From assembly GCA_963827935.1 (NCBI GenBank), contig CAWHCN010000004.1, positions 186,001 through 250,000 of the forward strand: a DNA stretch of 64,000 nt. Direction: 5' to 3'. A program made the position numbers and the translations under genes. A model generated the notes under the pieces. The model had not been told where the DNA came from. It saw only the letters and a list, made by a program, of their open reading frames with translations, and searched no databases. Source of the stretch: DATFNV01 sp963827935. GTDB lineage: Bacteria > Planctomycetota > Planctomycetia > Gemmatales > Gemmataceae. This document shows positions 29,063-36,048 of the stretch, one piece after another. The first letter of the stretch is position 1, and every line of letters starts with the position of its first letter.

Positions 29063-29391
29063 GGCTTCAATTCTCCCAGGAATCGGGATCGATGCGCCTC
29101 CCAGGTGGCACGCAGATCCTCGATGGCGAAGGTGAACGTGGCATTCACGTCCCCCACGAACAGGGCGGTCTTGTCCTGCGTTCCATCGGGATGAAGCGTG
29201 TCCCGGTGGCAAAACCCGTGAGCGTTATCGTAGCGAACGACCGGATGCCAAGTCTCCCCCAGTCGGATCTCCAACTGGACCGTGAACTGCTGGACGCGCT
29301 TGCCGCGGCGCCGATATGAGCATCGCAGGTGCGCGACCTCAGGGGAAAGCTCGACAAACCAGGACCGGCTTGTGGCGTTCAGTTCGGCCAT
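29059..29391 (-). CDS. DUF7718 family protein
   Basis: 110 aa, starting MAELNATSRSWFVEL. The motif-like stretch VRYDNAHGFCHRDTLHPDG and the terminal LRATWEAHRSRFLGEL are typical of small proteins paired with DUF5647. First gene of a two-gene unit. The family name is from memory of similar pairs; function unknown. Confidence 0.55.
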   Translation of the reverse strand: MAELNATSRSWFVELSPEVAHLRCSYRRRGKRVQQFTVQLEIRLGETWHPVVRYDNAHGFCHRDTLHPDGTQDKTALFVGDVNATFTFAIEDLRATWEAHRSRFLGELKP

Positions 29392-29499
29392 GCGGGTGTC
29401 CCAGTCATCTGCTGCAGGTCTTCCCAGCCCCGCGTTTCGCCGGCCGGCACCGCCAGCGGCCAGCCGATCCGCACGCCTTCCGTAACGCCGGCCCGACGC

Positions 29500-29742
29500 T
29501 TATTTCCGCGCAGCCAAGCGCTTCTCCAATTCCCTACGGCTCATGGTCTTTTCAGTGCGCCGCTGCCTGATGAGCGACCAGAACTCGTCCGAGTGACCCA
29601 GAGCGATCTGCTCCAGGTCGAGGCCCTTCACGCCGATGAGCACAGCTACCGGCTTGCCGCGCCGCGTCAACACGATCCGCTCCCGCTCGGCGTCACGGAC
29701 GCACTCTTCCAGGTTCGCCTCGCCGACTTTGATGACTTTCAC
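29500..29742 (-). CDS. Phd/YefM-type antitoxin
   Basis: 80 aa. The N-terminal DNA-binding fold MKVIKVGEANLEECVRDAER with VLTRRGKPVAVLIG is the Phd/YefM signature; the C-terminal helix neutralises the toxin. It overlaps the upstream RelE-like gene by four bases. The order is toxin first, antitoxin second, the reverse of the usual arrangement. Confidence 0.8.
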   Translation of the reverse strand: MKVIKVGEANLEECVRDAERERIVLTRRGKPVAVLIGVKGLDLEQIALGHSDEFWSLIRQRRTEKTMSRRELEKRLAARK

Positions 29743-30011
29743 AGCACGTCCTCCGTTGTCTGGTGCGGGGGCTTCTGGCGGACCGCGCGAATGGTCACAC
29801 GTTGTTCTTGCTCGTCCACGTCATAGAAAACCCGGTACTTGCCGACCCGCAACTCCCACACCGGCTCCTCATGTTCCCAGGGCGGCTTGAGGCCCACGAT
29901 GACCTTCTTGTTCCGCGTGGCCTGCGTCGGTCGGTGCTGCAACTGCTCGTCGATCTTGTCAAGGATGTGACTGCGATCCGTCGCACGCAATTCCTTGAGG
30001 TCCTTGAGCAC
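29739..30011 (-). CDS. RelE/ParE-family toxin with an uncertain start
   Basis: From GTG at 30011 it reads LKDLKELRATDRSHILDKID, then LKPPWEHEEPVWELRVGKYR and VFYDVDEQEQRVTIRAV, the RelE core. The frame stays open upstream (KTFLTPFSRFEG), and the expected start is replaced by GGG inside a palindromic repeat relic (30021-30052). The product is either N-terminally short or initiated at GTG 30011. Confidence 0.75.
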   Translation of the reverse strand: MLKDLKELRATDRSHILDKIDEQLQHRPTQATRNKKVIVGLKPPWEHEEPVWELRVGKYRVFYDVDEQEQRVTIRAVRQKPPHQTTEDVL

Positions 30012-30020
30012 GCCCTCGAA

Positions 30021-30052
30021 GCGGGAAAAAGGTGTCAGGAACGTTTTCCCGC
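30021..30052. repeat. Half-palindrome carrying AAAAAGGTGTCAGGA
   Basis: GCGGGAAAA...TTTTCCCGC encloses AGGTGTCAGGAACG. The AAAAAGGTGTCAGGA segment equals the first 15 bases of the palindrome inserted in dapF (45468-45514). It overlaps the 5' coding end of the RelE-like toxin. Confidence 0.6.
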
Positions 30053-30068
30053 CTCGGCGCCGGCTCGG

Positions 30069-30392
30069 CTACGTTAGCTCCAGCTGCACCTTGATGACTT
30101 GCTCGACGGCCTGCATGTCCGCCTCGGACAGCCGGCCGACGCGGTTCTGAAGTCGCTTCTTGCTTACCGTCGTCAGTTGGTCCGCCAGGGCCTTGTGCTT
30201 TTTCCCCCGCACTTTGACAAGGGCCTCGCTGGGGTACACCCGATCCACGCTGCTGGTGAGTGGGACAACTTGTACCCGATTAAGATGCTTGTTGGAGGCG
30301 TCGTTGCTAACAATGACGGCCGGCCGCTCCTTGCGCACCTCGCCCCCGACGGCCGCCTCGAAGTTGACCCACCAGACGTCAGCGCGTTTCAT
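30069..30392 (-). CDS. MazF/PemK-family endoribonuclease toxin
   Basis: 107 aa. KRADVWWVNFEAAVGGEVRK, RPAVIVSND and VVPLTSSVDRVYPSEAL are the beta-barrel motifs of MazF toxins, with the catalytic Arg in EVRKERPAV. It overlaps its antitoxin by 14 bp (30379-30392), antitoxin first, the normal mazEF order. Confidence 0.88.
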   Translation of the reverse strand: MKRADVWWVNFEAAVGGEVRKERPAVIVSNDASNKHLNRVQVVPLTSSVDRVYPSEALVKVRGKKHKALADQLTTVSKKRLQNRVGRLSEADMQAVEQVIKVQLELT

Positions 30393-30609
30393 CGGCCACG
30401 TCTCCCAGGGTGGCCTCGGCCCATTCTAGCGCTTCGGCTTCGCGCGCCTCTTCTTGGGCCATCTGCTGGTATGCGATCTCAAGATCCTTGCCGAGGACAT
30501 AGGGCCGGACGAGGGACTCGATGAACTGGCTGATGCGTCCGCGGCCGACGACGTTGCGCAGCCCGTCGTAGACGCGCTCGTCAACGGTGATGGTGAGCTT
30601 CTTTTGCAT
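30379..30609 (-). CDS. MazE-like ribbon-helix-helix antitoxin
   Basis: 76 aa from ATG at 30609 (MQKKLTITVDERVYDGL), preferred over an upstream start because the beta strand of the DNA-binding domain begins here. GRISQFIESLVRPYVLG is the second helix. The acidic tail (EEAREAEALEWAEATLG) would bind MazF. A near-palindromic operator lies 12 bp upstream. Confidence 0.85.
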   Translation of the reverse strand: MQKKLTITVDERVYDGLRNVVGRGRISQFIESLVRPYVLGKDLEIAYQQMAQEEAREAEALEWAEATLGDVADETR

Positions 30610-30620
30610 GGCAGCCTCCG

Positions 30621-30646
30621 ACAACACGTGTTACAGCACGTATTGT
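30621..30646 (-). promoter_or_regulatory. Operator upstream of the mazEF-like pair
   Basis: ACAACACGTG - TTACAG - CACGTATTGT: 10-bp arms with one mismatch, ending 12 bp before the antitoxin start. This is the position and symmetry expected for autorepression by the antitoxin dimer. Confidence 0.6.
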
Positions 30647-30771
30647 AGGGCAAGCCGCACTCGCCAGCAATCCGTCCTTCGGTCCGCGCCAACGCGACAA
30701 CTTTCGCCGAACGCCTAAGGCCCGCGAAAGTATAAACTGGTCAATGACAGGTCGATGTCAACTGTCGGTCG

Positions 30772-30849
30772 GGTGGCACGCCCTGTGGTACTCCGAAGGG
30801 CGTGCTCACGGTCAAGCACGCCCTTCGGAGTACCTCAGGGCGTGCCACC
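30772..30849. repeat. Long palindrome, GGTGGCACGCCC type
   Basis: 35-bp arms (30772-30806, 30815-30849) with one mismatch and an 8-bp loop. It separates the mazEF-like pair from terminase relic 2. The core is unlike the other palindrome families in the window. Confidence 0.85.
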
Positions 30850-30860
30850 CTGCCTCCGCC

Positions 30861-31631
30861 TCATATCAGCCGCGTCCAAAGCTCCTCATTGCCCCAGCGC
30901 TTGCGCCAATCCTCCTTCGGCGCCGGCGCCTCGGGCAGGGCGGACCCATCGGCCGGCGCCGCCGCTCGCCGGTCCTTCGCCATGCGCCGCTGGTCCAGGC
31001 GCGTAATCAGATACCGCAGGGCGTCCAGGGCGTGGTTGCTGTCGGACAGGGGGGTCTCCGAGCCGCGGCCGTTGGAGGCGTCGTCGTAGCGGTACAGGCC
31101 GGCCTCGTAGAGCAGGTTGGGACAGGCGCCGTCCACGACGCGGAGGCGGTCGGTCTCGAGGCGGCTGCGGACGGCCATGATGCCGAGGCGAAGGTCGTTG
31201 ATGCCGGGGCGGACCTTGCGGCCGGCGGCGGTCAGCTCGATGCGCTCGCGGGCCCCGGCCGGGTCGCAGTACCACATCACCTCGCGCGGCATGTGCTGCT
31301 TGTGGAAGTCGAGGGTCTGGTGGCGGCAGTGGTGCTCGCCGGTCAGCCAGAGGATGTCGTCGCGGTCCAGGACGCCCCAGACGGCGGCGAAGGGGTTGCG
31401 GACGCCGAAGTCGAGGCCGCCGACCGGGGTGCCCCTCACCCCCAACCCCTCTCCCCCAACCCCTCTCCCCCAAGGGGGGAGGGGAGAGCGACGACACAGC
31501 GGGCGAAATCGGGGTAGACCAGCCCCACGCAGGGCCGCGGAACCTTGAAATTCTTCACATCCAGGTCGTAGAACAGTTGGCCGGCCGTGATGAAGTGTCG
31601 CGTGCGCCCGAGCTGGCATCCGGGTCACCAC
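30861..31631 (-). pseudogene. Phage terminase large-subunit relic (copy 2)
   Basis: The same nuclease-domain segment as at 1423-2139 (GLDFGVRNP, WYCDPAG, HALDALRY), ending with a proper stop after NEELWTRLI. Upstream coding (TAGQLFYDLDVKNFKVPRP, in another frame around 31520-31600) shows it continued further. A C-rich insertion at 31434-31488 of the widespread LTPNPSP hairpin type disrupts the frame. Confidence 0.75.
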
Positions 31632-31684
31632 CAGCTGTGCGCCGGCCCCATTTGCAAGGGTCCGGGTGTCAGGGTGTCAGGAGA

Positions 31685-33252
31685 GTGTCACCCAACGCCA
31701 ATAACAATTCCGTCAGGCTGCTGTGCGTTCCAGTCGTGAAATCAGGGCTTTTTGCGCGGCCGTCAGCTTGAGCAATCGCGGCGGCTTCGGCGCTTTGTGC
31801 GGCTTGCGCCGCGACCACTCGCGCACCGCCTTCGCGCTGCTCCGCTCACGACGTTCGCGCACGGCCTGACCTAAACGCTCCGCGTATTTCCCCGCTCGCC
31901 CTCGCAACAGAACAGACAACTCCTGCCGGATCGCCAACAGCACCTTGCGCGGACTGCACACCGGCTGCACTGCTCCCGCACCACCTCGCGGCGACACCGC
32001 CAGCACGCCTTGTGCCAGCATCAGTTGCAACGCCAGCAGCGACCCCTCGGCCTCCCGATGCACCAGACGCACCGTCCGGCTGGTCAACTTCATCTTGCCC
32101 AACGTGCGCTTGTACGCCCGGAATTGCCCCTCGCTTTCCCAACGCCAACGATAAAACTGCGCCGCGTTGGCCAGCGACAAACGCTGGCGGTCCAGCACGT
32201 TGGTCAACAGCCACACGTCCTGCTTGCCCTTCTTGCCCCGCACCCGCAGCAAACGCAGACGTAAAGGCGCTGCCTGGCCCTGACGCTTTGGAGGGAAGAA
32301 ATAAACCAAGCCGTCGTCGGTGTGCGACCAGGAGTCTGGGTCGTCCACCTGCAACGTCACGTTGGCGCACATCCGCAACAGAAACGGCACACGCTGCTGC
32401 ACCAGCTGTTGGGTCAAGGCGAAGCCGCAGAAGCCGGCGTCGGCGACCAGCAAGGCGGCGGCCGGCAACAACGGCAGCATCTGCAGCATGTGCGACCGTT
32501 CGCTGGCCGTGCTCAGGCCGAGCTGCCACGCCCACGGCACACCCAGACGCAGATGCACCAGGGCCGTGACGTACAAGCTCGGCGTCGTCGCCGCCGCCCC
32601 CGCCTTGTTGGCTGTCCCCAGACGTTGCTCCAACTCCGCCGTCCGAGGGCATTCCAGGCGTGAGCCGTCGCAACCGATGGGGATGAAGCCCTGCGTCAAC
32701 CAGTAGTCGGCCAGACGCGTCGCCAGGACCTGGCGGATGCCGGCCGCCACCGTCCGCAGCACGCGGCTGGGCAGACGGGCCAGGGCCTTCTGAAAGCCGG
32801 CCACGGTCTTCCCCGGCCGGCGACGCCTGGGGAGCAGAGCCACGCAGCAGGCCCCGGCGGTCTCGAAGCGTTCGGCCTGAGAGTCGCCACAGGTCCAGGT
32901 CATCAAGAGGAGTACGAGCAGCAGGGGCTGAGTACTCCAGCGCGAGGAGCGCTTCTGGCACTGGCGTTGCTGGTGGGCTTGCTTGTACAGAGCGGGTGTG
33001 AGAAACTCGCGGAGGCAGTGAACGAAGGAGCGGGCCTGCGGTCGCAAGCGTCGCGCTGTCGAGTTGCCGTACATGAGCCGTTCCTCCCCTTGGACGTTTG
33101 GCAACATCCAGTGTGGCGGGGAACGGCTCATTCAGCTGCGCCAGTTTGGCGCGACCACAGAACAGCTGATGCAAGAATTCGGCGAAAGCCATAATACTTC
33201 AACAACTTACAGCAAAAACAGACCTGGTTCCGTTACTGGCGTTGGGTGACAC
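31685..33252 (-). mobile_element. IS4-type insertion sequence
   Basis: 1,568 bp between inverted ends GTGTCACCCAACGCCA (31685-31700, and its complement at 33237-33252); the match continues as RTAAC. Both ends begin with GTGTCA and lie in a GTGTCA-rich tract, which makes the exact boundary and any target duplication hard to define. Confidence 0.75.
31713..33074 (-). CDS. IS4 family DDE transposase
   Basis: 453 aa from ATG at 33074, six bases after GGGGAGGAA. The catalytic residues are in GCDGSRLECP (first Asp), LLVADAGFCGF (second Asp) and YRWRWESEGQFRAYKR, the Y-(2)R-(3)E-(6)K signature of IS4 elements. Intact and full length, so the element may be active. Confidence 0.88.
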   Translation of the reverse strand: MYGNSTARRLRPQARSFVHCLREFLTPALYKQAHQQRQCQKRSSRWSTQPLLLVLLLMTWTCGDSQAERFETAGACCVALLPRRRRPGKTVAGFQKALARLPSRVLRTVAAGIRQVLATRLADYWLTQGFIPIGCDGSRLECPRTAELEQRLGTANKAGAAATTPSLYVTALVHLRLGVPWAWQLGLSTASERSHMLQMLPLLPAAALLVADAGFCGFALTQQLVQQRVPFLLRMCANVTLQVDDPDSWSHTDDGLVYFFPPKRQGQAAPLRLRLLRVRGKKGKQDVWLLTNVLDRQRLSLANAAQFYRWRWESEGQFRAYKRTLGKMKLTSRTVRLVHREAEGSLLALQLMLAQGVLAVSPRGGAGAVQPVCSPRKVLLAIRQELSVLLRGRAGKYAERLGQAVRERRERSSAKAVREWSRRKPHKAPKPPRLLKLTAAQKALISRLERTAA

Positions 33253-33267
33253 CACGGTGTCAGGAGG

Positions 33268-34027
33268 GTGTCATTGCGCCAGGAAGCTCAGGAGAGGAGG
33301 AAGGCGATGGAGTAACCATCACGGAAACCTTTCGTAGGAACCCTGTGGGTAACCAATCCCACCCGGCAGGGCCTAGCCAGCCACCGGAAGCGAGTCTTGC
33401 GTCGTCGGCACCGTAAGGGCGATGACGAAGCGTAGACAGCCAGGGCCAAGGCCGTGCGATTGAGCCTCGAGAGTCGTACCCGCTGGAGCCTTCGTCGTTG
33501 ACACAACGGGGGCAACATCGGCACACCGTCACAGGCGAGGTGCGTCCGGTCCGGCCGGGGTCGGAGAACACGGCATAGGTCCACAAGGGTTCCCTGGGAA
33601 CCTGGGAGCCCCTACGGCTCCATCTCGACAGCAGTTGGCGTGACGGGACCGCCAAACCCGAAGGTCCCGGGCCCCAGGCCGGCGTCGGGCCTGAGTGGAG
33701 CGCAGACAGGCGCGCGGGATGGTACGGCCAAGCGAAGCAGTAGCGAAGCGCGGCCGGATGGTCCGTAGGGTGTCGGAGTGCCTCATAGTAGCGTTGGGGG
33801 TAGGGGAACCTGTGCGACGGGGACCCTGCCGAGTGAAGGGGGCACCTCGCCGCGGAGTTGTCGGTGGGCAACAGGTCGGGGTCTCTGAACCCCGGGTGCT
33901 GTACACGTAACGCCGGCAAGTAGCAGAGCGCATGTGAGCCCGCGACGAGACGAGCCGGATGCCTTAATTGGGCAAGTCCGGATCTGTGGGAGCCTCGGGG
34001 GGCAACCCCCGAGGCGACCCGGCCCAC
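33268..34027 (+). repeat. ~760-bp element, copy 1 (group II intron-like)
   Basis: Begins GTGTCATTGCGCC and ends near GACCCGGCCCAC. It holds no credible protein; the open frames are spurious and run on both strands. Near the 3' end, 33952-33984 (GAGCCGGAT ... TCCGGATC) folds like group II intron domain V with an AGC triad but no GNRA loop. A GC-rich stem with a GCAA loop follows, as in domain VI. No reverse transcriptase gene. Confidence 0.6.
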
Positions 34028-34039
34028 GGTGTCAGGAGG

Positions 34040-34798
34040 GTGTCATTGCGCCAGGAAGCTCAGGAGAGGAGGAAGGCGATGGAGTAACCATCACGGAAAC
34101 CTTTCGTAGGAACCCTGTGGGTAACCAATCCCACCCGGCAGGGCCTAGCCAGCCACCGGAAGCGAGTCTTGCGTCGTCGGCACCGTAAGGGCGATGACGA
34201 AGCGTAGACAGCCAGGGCCAAGGCCGTGCGATTGAGCCTCGAGAGTCGTACCCGCTGGAGCCTTCGTCGTTGACACAACGGGGGCAACATCGGCACACCG
34301 TCACAGGCGAGGTGCGTCCGGTCCGGCCGGGGTCGGAGAACACGGCATAGGTCCACAAGGGTTCCCTGGGAACCTGGGAGCCCCTACGGCTCATCTCGAC
34401 AGCAGTTGGCGTGACGGGACCGCCAAACCCGAAGGTCCCGGGCCCCAGGCCGGCGTCGGGCCTGAGTGGAGCGCAGACAGGCGCGCGGGATGGTACGGCC
34501 AAGCGAAGCAGTAGCGAAGCGCGGCCGGATGGTCCGTAGGGTGTCGGAGTGCCTCATAGTAGCGTTGGGGGTAGGGGAACCTGTGCGACGGGGACCCTGC
34601 CGAGTGAAGGGGGCACCTCGCCGCGGAGTTGTCGGTGGGCAACAGGTCGGGGTCTCTGAACCCCGGGTGCTGTACACGTAACGCCGGCAAGTAGCAGAGC
34701 GCATGTGAGCCCGCGACGAGACGAGCCGGATGCCTTAATTGGGCCAGTCCGGATCTGTGGGAGCCTCGGGGGGCAACCCCCGAGGCGACCCGGCCCAC
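34040..34798 (+). repeat. ~760-bp element, copy 2 (direct orientation)
   Basis: Near identical to copy 1; differences include a missing C in GGCTCATCTCG and CCAG for CAAG in the domain V-like bulge. It starts 12 bp after copy 1 at a GTGTCA unit, forming a head-to-tail tandem. Confidence 0.85.
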
Positions 34799-34864
34799 GG
34801 TGTCAGGAGGGTGTCAGATGGTGTCAGCAGGGTGTCAGGAGGGTGTCAAGTGGTGTCCAAGGGT
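34799..34864. repeat. Phased GGTGTCA array
   Basis: Seven GTGTCA-like units begin at 34800, 34811, 34821, 34832, 34843, 34853 and 34863, a mean spacing of 10.5 bp. It separates the direct copy 2 from the inverted copy 3. Confidence 0.8.
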
Positions 34865-35625
34865 GTGGGCCGGGTCGCCTCGGGGGTTGCCCCCCGAGGC
34901 TCCCACAGATCCGGACTTGCCCAATTAAGGCATCCGGCTCGTCTCGTCGCGGGCTCACGTGCGGCTCTGCTACTTGCCGGCGTTACGTGTACAGCACCCG
35001 GGGTTCAGAGACCCCGACCTGTTGCCCACCGACAACTCCGCGGCGAGGTGCCCCCTTCACTCGGCAGGGTCCCCGTCGCACAGGTTCCCCTACCCCCAAC
35101 GCTACTATGAGGCACTCCGACACCCTACGGACCATCCGGCCGCGCTTCGCTACTGCTTCGCTTGGCCGTACCATCCCGCGCGCCTGTCTGCGCTCCACTC
35201 AGGCCCGACGCCGGCCTGGGGCCCGGGACCTTCGGGTTTGGCGGTCCCGTCACGCCAACTGCTGTCGAGATGGAGCCGTAGGGGCTCCCAGGTTCCCAGG
35301 GAACCCTTGTGGACCTATGCCGTGTTCTCCGACCCCGGCCGGACCGGACGCACCTCGCCTGTGACGGTGTGCCGATGTTGCCCCCGTTGTGTCAACGACG
35401 AAGGCTCCAGCGGGTACGACTCTCGAGGCTCAATCGCACGGCCTTGGCCCTGGCTGTCTACGCTTCGTCATCGCCCTTACGGTGCCGACGACGCAAGACT
35501 CGCTTCCGGTGGCTGGCTAGGCCCTGCCGGGTGGGATTGGTTACCCACAGGGTTCCTACGAAAGGTTTCCGTGATGGTTACTCCATCGCCTTCCTCCTCT
35601 CCTGAGCTTCCTGGCGCAATGGCAC
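34865..35625 (-). repeat. ~760-bp element, copy 3 (inverted)
   Basis: Reverse complement of copies 1 and 2 with a few substitutions (for example near 34956). With copy 2 it makes an inverted repeat with ~760-bp arms and a 66-bp centre. Confidence 0.85.
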
Positions 35626-35669
35626 CGTGGGCTGACTCTGTTGCAGAACGTGCCGCTCGCCCAAGACGA

Positions 35670-35702
35670 AGGGCCGGCTGTCAGTGCCTGACAGCCGGCC
35701 CT
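35670..35702 (-). terminator. Hairpin downstream of tRNA-Ala
   Basis: 15-bp perfect stem (35670-35684 and 35688-35702) with a 3-nt loop, 4 bp after the tRNA 3' end in transcription direction. Probable terminator, although no long T-tract follows. Confidence 0.6.
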
Positions 35703-35706
35703 CAAG

Positions 35707-35779
<73 letters not shown>

Positions 35780-36048
35780 AGGCGGGTGAGGAGCGATTCT
35801 CCTTGTGCTCAAACTAGCGGACGCTGTGCCGGCTGTCAATCCAGGCATCGGGCGGTGAGCGGACCTCCCTGAGGAAGCCTTCCCCAGGGACCTGCCGGCC
35901 ATCCCCCCCCACCCACTTGGCAACCTGGCAGGCAGCTTTTTTCGGCGCCGCAAGTGCAAGCAAGACAACGAATAACGGCAACGAAGCTGCCTGCCAGCGT
36001 GGCAGGCAGGTCGGCCGTCATCGGCAGCATTCGGCCAGTTGGCGTAGC

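Noticed and set aside
29393..29499. Possible gene remnant between the DUF7718 gene and the Phd-type antitoxin
   Set aside because: One minus-strand frame gives a protein-like stretch but is too short, with no start or domain to name.
31434..31488. C-rich tract read as a novel repeat
   Set aside because: It has the LTPNPSP-type hairpin sequence that is widespread in unrelated bacteria, so it is noted only as the disruption in terminase relic 2.
34799..34864. CRISPR or origin iterons
   Set aside because: No spacers, and no replication initiator gene or DnaA boxes nearby. The iteron-like spacing is noted, but an origin claim is not supported.
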